64,000 nucleotides of DNA from Stutzerimonas kunmingensis (GCF_021432085.1 NZ_CP090366.1:1426001-1490000); one strand, 5' to 3'. Shown: positions 18,136-27,304, counted from the stretch's first letter. A program made the numbers and translations. Notes: generated by a model not told the origin, from the sequence alone.

Positions 18136-19092
18136 ATGCCCGAGTCCGTTGCCCTGCACTGCACCGATGGTTTCACCCTCGCCGCGCAGCTGTGGCGGCC
18201 GGCAGGCGCCGAGCGCGGCGCGGTGATCATCAGCTGCGCCACCGGGGTACTGTCGCGCTATTACGCACGCTACGCGAGCTTTCTCACTGAGCACGGTTTT
18301 ACTGCACTGACCTACGACTTTCGCGGCATCGGCGGCTCACGACCGCAGCGCCTGCGCGGCATGCAGATGCGCTGGCGCGACTGGGGCGAGTATGACTTCG
18401 ATGCCGCGGTGCGCTATATGCGTGAGCGTGATCCGCACGGGCTGCTGGTTGCAGTGGGGCATAGCGCCGGTGGCTTCATGCCGGGCTTTGCCGAAGCCGC
18501 CAGCGAGGTGGACCGCTACCTCAACGTGGCCGGACAGTACGCCTACTGGCGCGACTACGCCGCTGATCAGCGCCTGCGTATGTACGCCAAATGGCACCTG
18601 TTCATGCCCGCGGTTACCCGGCTGGCTGGCTATTTTCCCGGCCGGCGCTTCGGCTGGCTGGAGGACCTGCCGGCGGGCGTCGCGCTGGAGTGGTCCCGGC
18701 GCGGCGCGCGCCTGGAAGACAGCTACCCGCCTGACGAACACGAACTGCTGTTTAGCCGCTTCGCCGCGATTCGTGCGCCGATCCTCGCGGTCAGCACCAG
18801 TGACGACGAGTTCGCCACGCCGGCCGCCATGCGCCGCGGGCTGGGCTACTTTCTCAATAGCCCGCGCCAGTTGGTTCAGCTCAATCCACGCGTGATGGGC
18901 TTCGAGCGCATCGGCCACTTCGGCCTGTTCCACGACCGGCACCGCAACGGTTTCTGGCGCGAGACGCTGGAGTGGATAGCCGAGGGTCGCAATCCCTGGC
19001 TGGCCGATGAGGTGATCGAGCCCGGTGCCGCGCTGAACAGCGACGCTGCCATTCCCTTCGGCACGCCATCGGGCTATAAGCCTGGCCCATGA
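18136..19092 (+). CDS. alpha/beta hydrolase (serine aminopeptidase type)
   Basis: 318 residues, cytoplasmic (no signal). Conserved blocks: TYDFRGIGGS near 74-83 and nucleophile elbow GHSAGGF near 125-131, AVSTSDDEFATP as candidate acid loop, and GHFGLF with the likely catalytic His. Similar proteins are annotated as alpha/beta fold hydrolases related to YheT/lysophospholipase; substrate unknown. AAGG precedes the ATG at 18136. Its stop overlaps the next start by 4 bases (ATGA), so it is translationally coupled to the Gre-like gene. Confidence 0.82.
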   Translation: MPESVALHCTDGFTLAAQLWRPAGAERGAVIISCATGVLSRYYARYASFLTEHGFTALTYDFRGIGGSRPQRLRGMQMRWRDWGEYDFDAAVRYMRERDPHGLLVAVGHSAGGFMPGFAEAASEVDRYLNVAGQYAYWRDYAADQRLRMYAKWHLFMPAVTRLAGYFPGRRFGWLEDLPAGVALEWSRRGARLEDSYPPDEHELLFSRFAAIRAPILAVSTSDDEFATPAAMRRGLGYFLNSPRQLVQLNPRVMGFERIGHFGLFHDRHRNGFWRETLEWIAEGRNPWLADEVIEPGAALNSDAAIPFGTPSGYKPGP

Positions 19093-19565
19093 ACAAGACC
19101 GCCCTTCAGCAACAGATCATCGCCACCCTCGAAGCCGACCGCGAGGTCGCCAGGACCGTGCTGGCCGCGACCCACGAGGCCGCCACCCATGCCGAGAGCA
19201 AGGCCGAGAACAAGTACGACACCCGCGGGCTGGAAGCGGCCTACCTCGCCGACGGGCAAAGACGACGTCTGCACGAGATCGAGACAGCGCTGGCCGCCTA
19301 CCGCAACCTGCAGCCGACCATCGGCTCGGACGAGTACGTGCGGGTCGGAGCGCTGCTTTGCCTGGAGCACGATGGCGTCGAACGCTGGTTCTTCCTCGGC
19401 CCGGATGCCGCGGGGCTGAAATTGCAGCATGAAGGCCGGGAGATTCTGGTGATCTCGCCGCGTTCGCCGTTGGGGCACGGGCTGCTGGGGCGCAGGATCG
19501 GTGACGAAGTGGAGCTGCGGGTCAACGGCCAGCCGCAGTGCTACGAGGTGCTGGAGATTCACTAG
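19089..19565 (+). CDS. GreA/GreB-like protein
   Basis: 158 residues. An N-terminal helical region (LQQQIIATLEADREVARTVLAA to about 70) could form the Gre-type coiled coil, and the C-terminal FKBP-like domain ends ISPRSPLGHGLLGRRIGDEVEL, very close to the SPIGRALLGKxxGDEV pattern of GreA/GreB. It may bind the RNA polymerase secondary channel. The acidic coiled-coil tip of true Gre factors is not obvious (AENKYDTRGLEAA), so cleavage-stimulating activity is doubtful. Coupled to the upstream hydrolase. Confidence 0.8.
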   Translation: MNKTALQQQIIATLEADREVARTVLAATHEAATHAESKAENKYDTRGLEAAYLADGQRRRLHEIETALAAYRNLQPTIGSDEYVRVGALLCLEHDGVERWFFLGPDAAGLKLQHEGREILVISPRSPLGHGLLGRRIGDEVELRVNGQPQCYEVLEIH

Positions 19566-19593
19566 GGCAGCTGCTTGTTTCGGGCTGGTCTGG

Positions 19594-19639
19594 GGTAGGC
19601 GCGATTCGCGGTCAAGAACGCTCCCAGGCTGCGCCTACC
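19594..19639. repeat. inverted repeat GGTAGGCGC / GCGCCTACC
   Basis: Nine-base arms (19594-19602, 19631-19639) around a 28-base loop in the gap between the Gre-like gene and the convergent topB. Typical of small intergenic repeats; could act as an mRNA end. Confidence 0.4.
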
Positions 19640-19673
19640 GAGTCTGGAAACGTAACCACCCCCGAGCTGTGGC

Positions 19674-21614
19674 TCAGTCTGCGGTTGCCGGCTTGCGTCG
19701 GCGAGCCGGTTTGCGTGGTGCGGCGCTGCGTTTCTTCTTCCATGGTTTTCCGCCGCGGCCGGCGGCCATCGGCGGGCCGCTGATGGTCATGCGCAGACCG
19801 GCGCAACGTTCGACCAGTTTGCTCATCCACGCCGACTGTTTGGCGACGAATTCTTCCAGCGGCATCTCGCCGCTCTGCACCATGTCCAGCGCCTGCTCCC
19901 AGATCGCCGTGGTCCCGGGGTCGGCAATCGGCCGCGGCACGGCGTCGATCAGGCTGAACGCCGCCGGTGTCGCCGCCAGCGCCTTGCCCTGGCGAACCAG
20001 ATAACCGCGGTCGAGCAGTCCCTGGATGATCCCGGCGCGGGTCGCCTCGGTGCCGATGCCGGTGGTGTCCTTGAGTTTCTGTTTCAACCGCGGATCGTCC
20101 ACCAGCTTGGCGACGTTCTTCATCGCCTTGATCAGGTCGCCTTCGGTGAAGGGTTTCGGCGGCTGGGTTTGTTGGTCCTTGAGCGTGATCTCGCCCACCG
20201 CGTAGTCCTGACCTTGTTGCAATGCCGGAAGGCTCTGTGGCGCGGGAGCTTTGCGATTGCCCCGTGCCGGCGCCAGCGCTTCGGGCATGGCGCGCTTCCA
20301 GCCCGGTTCGACGATGCGCTTGCCCACCGCCCGCAGCGCCTGGCCGGCGCAGTCGAAGTCGGCCTGGGTGCGGTCGTACTCGTGGTTGGGCAGGAACTGC
20401 GCCAGATAGCGCGCGCGGATCAACTCGTACACCGCACGCGGTCGCCCGGACAGACGTTCCAGACCCCGCGCTGCTGCGGTGGGGATGATGCCGTGGTGGG
20501 CGCTGACCTTGGCATCGTTCCAGGCCCGTGAGCGGCGCGACAGGTCCAGATGCGGCTGCAGCGCGGCGAGCGTCGGGTCGGCCTGAGTCAGCGCCGCGAC
20601 AATGGCCCGCGCTTCGCCGTGCTGGCTCAGCGGCAGGTAGCCGCAATCGCTGCGCGGGTAGGTGATCAGCTTGTGGGTTTCGTACAAAGCCTGGGCGATA
20701 TCGAGGGTTTCCTGAGCGCCGAGGTCGAGCTTCTTCGAGCAGACTTCCTGCAGCGTGCCGAGATCGAAGGGTAGTGGTGCCGCCTCGCGCTGGCGCTCGG
20801 TCTTGAGCTTCAGCAGGCGAGCGCTGGCGGCGTTGCGCATGGCGTCCGCAGCATGCTGCGCACGAGCCTGATCGAGGCAGCGGCCCTGGTCATCGCAATG
20901 GTCGTCCGGCGCCTGCCATTGCGCGGTGAACGCGTTGCCATCGGCGAGCAGCTGCACATCGATGGCCCAGAACGGCACCGGGATGAAGTCGGCAATGCTG
21001 CGGTCGCGGTCCACTACCAGGCGCAGCGTCGGCGTCTGTACCCGGCCCACCGGCAACACGCCCTGGTAGCCGGACTGGCGGCCGAGCAGGGTGAACAGCC
21101 GGCTCATGTTCATGCCGATCAGCCAGTCAGCACGCGAGCGGCCGAGGGCGGCGTGGTAGAGATTGAAAGTCTCGGCGCCGGGCTTGAGCGCGGCCAGCGC
21201 CTTGCGGATCGAGGCGTCGTCCAGGGCCGACAGCCACAGCCGGCGGATTGGCCCGCGATAGCGGCAATGCTCGACCAGCTCGCGGGCGATCATCTCGCCT
21301 TCGCGGTCGGCGTCGGTGGCGATCACCAGTTCGCTGCATTCGCCGAGCAGGCGCTTGACCGCCTTGAACTGGCTGGCGGTCTTCGGCTTGACCAGCATCT
21401 TCCAGCGTCCCGGCACGATTGGCAGGTCCGCCAGCACCCAGCGCTTGTAGCGCGGGTCGTAGGCGTCTGGCGGGGCGGTTTCGAGCAGATGGCCGATGCA
21501 CCAGGTCACCGTCACCCCGGCGCCCTGCAGGCAACCGTCGCCACGCCGGTTGGCGCCGAGCACCTTGGCGATGTCGCGGGCCTGGGAAGGTTTTTCGCAG
21601 AGATAGAGTCGCAT
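19674..21614 (-). CDS. topB: DNA topoisomerase III
   Basis: 646 residues, a type IA topoisomerase that decatenates and relaxes single-stranded-region DNA. Toprim domain at the N terminus (LYLCEKPSQARDIAKVLG; ATDADREGEMIARE at 99-112), catalytic Tyr319 in LITYPRSDCGYLP, and HHGIIPT and TTGIGTEATRAGI farther on, all expected for TopB. The tail is Lys/Arg-rich (KKKRSAAPRKPARRRK) instead of zinc fingers. Start ATG at 21614 has no strong ribosome site but coincides with the conserved MRLYLCEKPSQA beginning. Divergent from the DUF3079 gene. Confidence 0.95.
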   Translation of the reverse strand: MRLYLCEKPSQARDIAKVLGANRRGDGCLQGAGVTVTWCIGHLLETAPPDAYDPRYKRWVLADLPIVPGRWKMLVKPKTASQFKAVKRLLGECSELVIATDADREGEMIARELVEHCRYRGPIRRLWLSALDDASIRKALAALKPGAETFNLYHAALGRSRADWLIGMNMSRLFTLLGRQSGYQGVLPVGRVQTPTLRLVVDRDRSIADFIPVPFWAIDVQLLADGNAFTAQWQAPDDHCDDQGRCLDQARAQHAADAMRNAASARLLKLKTERQREAAPLPFDLGTLQEVCSKKLDLGAQETLDIAQALYETHKLITYPRSDCGYLPLSQHGEARAIVAALTQADPTLAALQPHLDLSRRSRAWNDAKVSAHHGIIPTAAARGLERLSGRPRAVYELIRARYLAQFLPNHEYDRTQADFDCAGQALRAVGKRIVEPGWKRAMPEALAPARGNRKAPAPQSLPALQQGQDYAVGEITLKDQQTQPPKPFTEGDLIKAMKNVAKLVDDPRLKQKLKDTTGIGTEATRAGIIQGLLDRGYLVRQGKALAATPAAFSLIDAVPRPIADPGTTAIWEQALDMVQSGEMPLEEFVAKQSAWMSKLVERCAGLRMTISGPPMAAGRGGKPWKKKRSAAPRKPARRRKPATAD

Positions 21615-21802
21615 GGAGGCTGTGACGGCAGCGGTCGATGGCGCGAAGCATGTGCACAAACGGCGCTTCAGGCAATCTTTATCTGTATGTGCATACAGTT
21701 GTTGTGCGCCGATACCGGTCGTTCTTGAGCATGATCAAGTCTGGCGACGGCGAGGAGGCTTAGCCTGTGGTCACTGCAACAACGCCAGAAAAGGCACGCG
21801 CA

Positions 21803-22015
21803 ATGGCCAAGAAATTTCCCCTCGAACCTTCCCACCCCGAACGTGTGTGCTGGGGCTGCGACCGCTATTGCCCGGCAACTTCGATGGCCTGTGGCAACGG
21901 CGCGGGCCGCACCCAGCATCCAGCGGAAATGTTCGGTGAGGACTGGTATCTGGATGAATGCTGGGGTATCGACCCGGAGCTGATCGCCAAGACCCGCAAG
22001 GAGTCGTCGAGCTGA
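21803..22015 (+). CDS. DUF3079 family protein
   Basis: 70 residues with ERVCWGCDRYCPATSMACGNG: four clustered cysteines typical of DUF3079, likely a small zinc- or iron-binding module; function unknown. The ATG at 21803 has AAGG about 8 bases upstream. Divergent from topB, with a 188-base shared promoter region; its stop lies 20 bases from the convergent symporter gene. Confidence 0.8.
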   Translation: MAKKFPLEPSHPERVCWGCDRYCPATSMACGNGAGRTQHPAEMFGEDWYLDECWGIDPELIAKTRKESSS

Positions 22016-22034
22016 TGTTGCGCGGAGTCCTGCG

Positions 22035-23264
22035 CTAGGCGCGGTCGGCGAAACGCTGCACCACCACACTGCCAATGATGTCGCCCTCGACGTTGACCGC
22101 CGTGCGCACGGTATCCAGCAAGCGGTCGATCGGCAGCAGAATCGCCACCGCCTCGGCCGGCAGGCCGACCGCCTGCAACACCATCACCATGGTCACCATG
22201 CCGGCGCTGGGAATCCCCGGCGCGCCTGTGGACGCGATCATCGCCGTGAAGAACACCACCGCCTGCTGCGCCAGGCTCAGCTCGATGCCCATCAGGTTGG
22301 CGACGAACAGCGCGGCGGCCGCTTCGTAGAGTGCGGTGCCGTCCATGTTCATGGTCGCGCCCAGCGGCAGCACGAAGCCGGCGATGCCCGGGCGCACCTT
22401 GAGGTTGTCCTCCGCGCAGCGCAGGGAGATCGGCAATGTCGCCGCGCTGGAGCTGGTGGCAAACGCCGTGATCAGCGCCTCGCGGGTGCCGCGGAAAAAC
22501 CACAGCGGCGATTTGCCGGTCGTGAGAAAGAGAATGCCGGGCAACACCACGATGCCGTGGAACAGCGTGGTGGCGAACACCAGCACGATGAAGCCGCCCA
22601 CCGCACTGAGCAGCGCGACATCCTGCTCGGCCACCAGCTTGATCAGCAGCGCGAGGATGCCCAGCGGCGCCAGGCGCATGATCCAGCCGATGATCCGCAT
22701 CATCAGCTCGAGAAATTCCTGCAGCACCACGAGTATATTGCGGTAGCGGTCGCCGCCGGCCACCAGGGCGATGCCGATGAACATGGCGAACACCACGACG
22801 GCCAGGATGCTGCCGTTAGCCAGTGCGGCGAAGGGGTTCTGGAACAAGTTGGCGAAGAAGTGCAGGAAGAACTCCGGCAGCGTCAGCTGACGCGCCTCGA
22901 AGTCGTTCATCGCCTCGGCGAACAGGTCCAGCGACAGCCCCGCGCCCGGCTTGAAGATGTTCGCCGCGACCAGCGCCACCAGCATCGCCGCACTGGTGGT
23001 GAGGGTGAAGTAGACCAGCGCGCCGCCCCACACCCGGTGCACCTGATGGTGCGCCTGCAGATTGGCCACGCCGACCACGATGGAGGTGAAGATCAGCGGG
23101 ATCAGCACCATCTTCAGCAGGCCGATGAAGATGCTCCCGGCCAGGGTGCTTGCATAGAGCACGCCCTCGCGTACGGGCGCGTCGGTCGGCAGTGTGCCGG
23201 TCAGCCAGCCGATGGCGACACCCAGGCAGGCCGCGACAAGAATCTGCAGGTTGAGACTGGGCAA
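22035..23264 (-). CDS. dicarboxylate/amino acid:cation symporter
   Basis: 409 residues, DAACS (GltP/DctA) family. Serine-rich re-entrant loop AFATSSSAATLPISL, then PLGATMNMDGTALYE (cation site) and ASTGAPGIPSAGMVTM, all canonical. It takes up glutamate, aspartate or C4-dicarboxylates with Na+ or H+. I chose a TTG start at 23264 (LPSLNLQILVAAC) because GAGGAG lies 9 bases before it and the family begins there; an ATG 29 codons upstream (23351) has no ribosome site and would add a non-homologous tail. Confidence 0.9.
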   Translation of the reverse strand: MPSLNLQILVAACLGVAIGWLTGTLPTDAPVREGVLYASTLAGSIFIGLLKMVLIPLIFTSIVVGVANLQAHHQVHRVWGGALVYFTLTTSAAMLVALVAANIFKPGAGLSLDLFAEAMNDFEARQLTLPEFFLHFFANLFQNPFAALANGSILAVVVFAMFIGIALVAGGDRYRNILVVLQEFLELMMRIIGWIMRLAPLGILALLIKLVAEQDVALLSAVGGFIVLVFATTLFHGIVVLPGILFLTTGKSPLWFFRGTREALITAFATSSSAATLPISLRCAEDNLKVRPGIAGFVLPLGATMNMDGTALYEAAAALFVANLMGIELSLAQQAVVFFTAMIASTGAPGIPSAGMVTMVMVLQAVGLPAEAVAILLPIDRLLDTVRTAVNVEGDIIGSVVVQRFADRA

Positions 23265-23457
23265 AGGGGTGGCTCCTCGGATCGGTAGCGGTGGCGCTAA
23301 GCAAAAGAATGAACGCTGCGGCAAAAAGTTCGCATCGCGCGGCGCAATCATACAGACGCGACGCAACCGACGTGCCAATGACCTGGCGTCGGCGGGCCGC
23401 TGACAAAGCCTCGCGGCTGGGTTTTCATGACCGGGCAGCTAGAAGAGGGCGCGAGTC

Positions 23458-23781
23458 ATGAGCGATCAGGACATCGAACAACGCATCGCCCGCGATATCG
23501 CCAGATGGCAGCGTGGCGTGCAGGAAAAAGGCGAACCGCTGGTGATGGACGAAGGCTGGCTGCAGACGCCGCCGGGCCTGCGCTTGCCGTTCTCGGTGCT
23601 GAAAAGCGCCGGGGTGCCGCCACGGGAGGTGGAGTTGCTGGCGCAACGTGCCGCGTTGCGCGAACGACTGGATGCCTGCAGCAATACCCAACAGCGCGAG
23701 CGGCTGGAGCGCGAGCTGAGCGGGCTGGAGCAGCACATCGCCTTCCGGCTGGAGGCGTTGCAGCGCCTGGGCCGCGGTTGA
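23458..23781 (+). CDS. DnaJ-related DUF1992 protein
   Basis: 107 residues. Family marks: MSDQDIEQRIARDIARW, then GEPLVMDE and LRLPFSVLKSAGVPPREVELL, the DUF1992 (DnaJC28-conserved) shape. It lacks a J domain. C-terminal half is a helical hairpin (ERLERELSGLEQHIAFRLEAL). Function unknown. GAAGAGG precedes the ATG. It lies upstream of the SIMPL gene by 70 bases. Confidence 0.75.
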   Translation: MSDQDIEQRIARDIARWQRGVQEKGEPLVMDEGWLQTPPGLRLPFSVLKSAGVPPREVELLAQRAALRERLDACSNTQQRERLERELSGLEQHIAFRLEALQRLGRG

Positions 23782-23851
23782 GCGCCTAACTGGCGTTCGC
23801 CCATGGCAGGAGTAGCATGCGCATTCGGTCAATTCCTACAGGACGAAACAC

Positions 23852-24577
23852 GTGGCTACAGCACGAATCGGATTTCTGCCGGCGGCGTTGATCGCCGCGG
23901 CAGTGGCCTTCGCCGGCTGGTCGGTGGGGCAGGGCGTTGAGCGTTTCCGCATGGCCGACCGCACGGTGACGGTCAAGGGCCTGGCGGAGATGGACGTGAA
24001 GAGCGACTTTGCGGTTTGGACGCTGGGCTTTCGCCGTGGTGGCGATCAGTTCGCCGAAGTGCAGAAGGGGCTGAGCGAGGATCGCCAGCTGGTGCTGGAT
24101 TTCCTCCGCGAGCAGGGCTTCACCGACGCGGAGATCGAAGTGCGACCGTTGCAGGTCCAGGATCTGCTGGCGCGTGAATGGGCCTCGCGTGATGTGGCGC
24201 TGCGCTTTAACGGCCAGGGCCAGGTGCTGGTCAAGTCAGAGCGCGTCGACGCGGTGGGTAAGGCGGCCAATGCCATCGATCCGCTGATCTTGGCCGGTGT
24301 TCAGCTGGATACCGAGATGAACGGCTTCGCCGGGCCGCGTTATCAGTTGCGTGGGTTCAATGAGCTCAAGCCGCAGCTGCTGGAAGCCGCCACCAGCAAT
24401 GCCCGTGAGCAGGCGACGCGTTTCGCCGAGGATGCTGGTGCCACGCTGGGGCGCTTGAAGAATGCCAACCAGGGGGTGATTCGGGTTATCGATGACGATG
24501 GCAGCGATATGGACAGTGGGCGGACCGTGGGGAAACGGCTGCGGGTGGTGAGTACCTTTGAGTACACGCTGGATTGA
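23852..24577 (+). CDS. SIMPL domain-containing periplasmic protein
   Basis: 241 residues: an N-terminal signal anchor (FLPAALIAAAVAFAGWSVGQG), then a SIMPL/DUF541 domain beginning RTVTVKGLAEMDVKSDFAVW with FLREQGFTDAEIEV and the closing RLRVVSTFEYTLD. These periplasmic or outer-membrane proteins are linked to oxidative-stress tolerance; mechanism unknown. GTG start at 23852 with AGGA 9 bases upstream. Confidence 0.85.
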   Translation: MATARIGFLPAALIAAAVAFAGWSVGQGVERFRMADRTVTVKGLAEMDVKSDFAVWTLGFRRGGDQFAEVQKGLSEDRQLVLDFLREQGFTDAEIEVRPLQVQDLLAREWASRDVALRFNGQGQVLVKSERVDAVGKAANAIDPLILAGVQLDTEMNGFAGPRYQLRGFNELKPQLLEAATSNAREQATRFAEDAGATLGRLKNANQGVIRVIDDDGSDMDSGRTVGKRLRVVSTFEYTLD

Positions 24578-24668
24578 TTTGAGCTGAGTCCCTGAATGAC
24601 GCGCCAACCGCCTGCCAAGGCGGATCAACCGCACTGCCCGGGCGCTTTCAAGCCCGGCAGCCAAGACA

Positions 24669-24733
24669 GTGAGCCGAATAGGCGACATTATCGGCTCACC
24701 ACATGAGCCGAATAAGCTCGCTAATCGGCTCAC
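24669..24733. promoter_or_regulatory. two tandem palindromes (GAGCCGAATA... ATCGGCTC) before the fic remnant
   Basis: Unit 1 (24669-24699) and unit 2 (24704-24733) each have arms TGAGCCGA and TCGGCTCA around an AT-containing centre (GAGCCGAATA-N-TTATCGGCTC and GAGCCGAATA-N-TAATCGGCTC). They end 16 bases before the fic start. This looks like a paired operator for an autoregulated gene; the fic product's C-terminal winged helix would be a natural binder. Too short for a CRISPR. Confidence 0.65.
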
Positions 24734-24748
24734 AGACGAGCAGTCCTC

Positions 24749-24997
24749 ATGAATGACCCGCTCTGGATCTGGCAGCAGCCAATCAGAAGTGCGCAATGCC
24801 GGCTCGTAGAAGTTGGGCCGAGGCCTGCATCGCTGCGGCTGAACCAGGCAAGGAAGTCGTCCAGTCGTTCTTCCTACCAGGCTGTGGCCGAAGTCTCGAA
24901 AGCAACCGCCACGCGCCATCCGAGCTACCTTGTCGAGAAGGGCTGCCGTGCCCGGCTGCCCGGCTGCGGGCGCAGCACGCGCTACCGGATACAGTAG
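24749..24997 (+). pseudogene. internally deleted Fic (DUF4172-type) protein gene
   Basis: An 82-residue frame whose start MNDPLWIWQQP matches the WIWQ-x-P opening of the DUF4172 Fic proteins and whose end EVSKATATRH...LPGCGRSTRYRIQ matches their C-terminal winged helix (SKATATRDL...LPGGGRSTRY). The roughly 300-residue middle, with the Fic HPFxDGN active site, is missing, so it cannot AMPylate. The deletion kept the frame, or nearly so. The tandem palindromes upstream are intact. Confidence 0.75.
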
Positions 24998-25121
24998 CCG
25001 GCACACGCTCAAGGCTGACCCCGCAGAGACAAAGGGGCGTACGGAGGTGCGCGACACTATCGTGCCATTACGCCAAGTTTCGCTACTATCCGGTTAATTC
25101 AGAATTACCCAGGGATAAGAA

Positions 25122-25892
25122 ATGGACTTCACCCCCATCATCGCGCAGGCCTGGGGCATGCTGGCTTGGTTCATCCCGGCCGCCCTTCTGATCGGCCTGC
25201 TTAAATCGCCCTGGGCCAAGGGCCATATTGGCGAACTCCTGGTGCGATTGTTTGCCCATTGGCAGTTGGACAAGCAGACCTACCGCCGCCTGCACAATGT
25301 CACCTTGAACACGCCAGACGGCACCACGCAGATCGACCACGTTTTTCTTTCGCCGTACGGCATTTTCGTACTGGAAACGAAGAACATGAGTGGCTGGATC
25401 TTCGGTAGCGAAAAGCAGGCGCAGTGGACGCAGAAGCTCTACAAAAGCACGTTCAAGTTCCAGAACCCGCTACGCCAGAACTACAAGCACCTCAAGGCCC
25501 TGGAAGCCACCCTTAGCGTTAGCCCCGAGCACCTGCACTCGGTCATCACCTTTGTCGGCGGCAGCACCTTCAAAACCGAAGTGCCGGCCAACGTGACCCA
25601 GGGCATCGGCTTTATCCGCTACATCAGGTCATTCCAGCAACCGGTATTCAGCGAGGCTGAGGTCGACGCCATGCTGCATGCCCTGCAAGCCGACCGCCGA
25701 GCGCCAACCCTCGCCACCCACCGTGAGCATGTGCAAAACCTCAGGCGCCGTAGCGATCCAACCGCAGAACGACAATGCCCGAAATGCGGCAGTGCGCTGC
25801 TGATCCGCACCGTGAGGTCGGGGGCAAAAGCAGGGCAGCAATTTTGGGGATGCTCAGCGTTTCCCAAGTGCCGGACGATGCAGAGTCTTTGA
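25122..25892 (+). CDS. NERD-domain protein with a topoisomerase-type zinc ribbon
   Basis: 256 residues. N-terminal membrane helix (GMLAWFIPAALLIGLL), NERD (nuclease-related) domain about 30-150 with KGHIGE, TTQIDHVFLSPYGIFVLETKN (D and ExK of a PD-(D/E)xK fold), and a C-terminal CPKCGS...GQQFWGCSAFPKC zinc ribbon of the topoisomerase I type (about 220-252). It is likely a membrane-tethered DNA-binding or -cleaving protein. Neighbours (fic remnant, repeat element) suggest an accessory spot. The 5' region has AGGGATAAG before the ATG. Confidence 0.88.
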   Translation: MDFTPIIAQAWGMLAWFIPAALLIGLLKSPWAKGHIGELLVRLFAHWQLDKQTYRRLHNVTLNTPDGTTQIDHVFLSPYGIFVLETKNMSGWIFGSEKQAQWTQKLYKSTFKFQNPLRQNYKHLKALEATLSVSPEHLHSVITFVGGSTFKTEVPANVTQGIGFIRYIRSFQQPVFSEAEVDAMLHALQADRRAPTLATHREHVQNLRRRSDPTAERQCPKCGSALLIRTVRSGAKAGQQFWGCSAFPKCRTMQSL

Positions 25893-26079
25893 AATGCAGA
25901 AAGGCTTGAAGCGTAGTCTGTGTCCAGCTACTCGTTTTTAAGATGCCCAGCTGTCACTGACGGTCTCGGCATCAGAGCCAGGTCTTGCTGGTTGTTTTGG
26001 TTTGTTTTTGCACGAACCAACAGGCAATACCGAACGCCCCTTTTAGGAGGGTGAGTGGAATCGTTGCGTAAGGGGGTGA

Positions 26080-26249
26080 GCCGCATGGATGCGGCGAAAG
26101 GCTTAAAGGGCCATGGACGGCCCTTGTAAGCCGACCCCTGAAGCGGCGATGGAACGAACGAACCCCGGCGCAGCCGGGGCCGGATGGAGGGGCAAGCGTT
26201 TTTGGTTACTTTTTCGGCGTCTGGAAAAAGTAACTCGCCCAGCAGGGCG
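26080..26249. repeat. multi-hairpin intergenic repeat element
   Basis: Within the 420-base gap 25893-26312 are five successive hairpins: GCCGCAT/ATGCGGC (26080-26095), AAGGGCC/GGCCCTT (26106-26125), CCCCGGC/GCCGGGG (26163-26179), ACTTTTT/AAAAAGT (26208-26231) and CGCCC/GGGCG (26236-26249). This string is a familiar intergenic repeat in pseudomonads and other gammaproteobacteria. It could be a transcript end or a structured RNA. No protein is supported. Confidence 0.6.
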
Positions 26250-26312
26250 AAACCAAGCTCTCAAGCAACTCGCCAACCGGCCTGGTTCCGCGTAGTCAAC
26301 TCGCCCGACAAA

Positions 26313-27239
26313 TCAATGCCCTGGCTGCCAAGGCTGCCCCAGCGATACCGGCGCGTACAACCGCGTGCGGATCGCATCCCGCGACAGCAGCACCAGTACC
26401 AGAATGGTCGCCACATACGGCAGCATCGCCAGCAGGTTGCCGGGGATCGCCAGGCCGAGGCCCTGCGCCACCAGGTGGAGGATGCTGGCCAGACCGAACA
26501 GGTAGGCGCCGAGCAGGACGCGGCTCACCCGCCAGCTGGCGAACACCACCAGGGCCAGGGCGATCCAGCCGCGTCCGGCGGTCATGTTTTCCGCCCACAT
26601 CGGCGTGTACGCCAGCGACATGTAGCCGCCGGCAAGCCCGGCCATGGCGCCGCCGAACATCACCGCCAGGGTGCGCACGCGCAGCACCGGCAGGCCCATG
26701 GCACTGGCGGCATTGGGGTTCTCGCCGACAGCCTGGATGATCAGGCCGATGCGGCTTTTCAGCAGCACCCAGGCCACCAACGCAAACAGTGCGAAGGACA
26801 GGTACACCAGCAGATCCTGGGCGAACAGCATGCGGCCGATCACGGGAATCTCGCTGAGCAGCGGAATGGCGATCGGCTCGAAGCCGGCCAGCGGCTTGCC
26901 GACCCAGCTGGCACCAACGAAGGACGAAAGGCCGACGCCGAAGATGGTCAGCGCCAGGCCGGTGGCGACCTGGTTGGCATTGAAGCCCAGTGCCACCATG
27001 GCGAACAGCAGCGAAAGCAGCACGCCGGCCAGGCAGGCGAACAGCACGCCGAGCCAGAGGTTGCCGCTGGCGAAGGCGACGATGAAGCCGATCACCGCGC
27101 CGAACAGCATCATGCCCTCCTGGCCGAGGTTGAGTACGCCGGTCTTCTCGCACACCAGCTCGCCGAGGGCGACCAGCAGCAGCGGCGTGCCGGTGCGGAT
27201 CATGGCGTAGAAGATATTGGTCAGCAGATCCATGTCCAT
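26313..27239 (-). CDS. ABC transporter permease (nucleoside/BMP type, second subunit)
   Basis: 308 residues, about eight hydrophobic helices; MDMDLLTNIFYAMIRTGTPLLLVALGELVCEKTGVLNLGQEGMM is the characteristic opening of the BMP-family (NupQ/YufQ) permeases (key: EKTGVLNLGQEG at 30-41), and VGENPNAASAMG is the coupling-helix motif near residue 180. It forms the inner-membrane channel with the other permease, probably for purine or pyrimidine nucleosides. Last gene of the ATPase-permease-permease operon, 65 bases after the first permease. Confidence 0.9.
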   Translation of the reverse strand: MDMDLLTNIFYAMIRTGTPLLLVALGELVCEKTGVLNLGQEGMMLFGAVIGFIVAFASGNLWLGVLFACLAGVLLSLLFAMVALGFNANQVATGLALTIFGVGLSSFVGASWVGKPLAGFEPIAIPLLSEIPVIGRMLFAQDLLVYLSFALFALVAWVLLKSRIGLIIQAVGENPNAASAMGLPVLRVRTLAVMFGGAMAGLAGGYMSLAYTPMWAENMTAGRGWIALALVVFASWRVSRVLLGAYLFGLASILHLVAQGLGLAIPGNLLAMLPYVATILVLVLLSRDAIRTRLYAPVSLGQPWQPGH

Positions 27240-27304
27240 CGGTCAGGCCTCGAACTTCAAGCGGCAGGCAGCGGGTGAAAGGGTAAGCAAGCGGGCGAGC
27301 GCGA

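Noticed and set aside
24669..24733. The tandem palindromes as a CRISPR
   Set aside because: Only two units, spaced by a 4-base gap, each itself an inverted repeat; no spacers and no cas genes.
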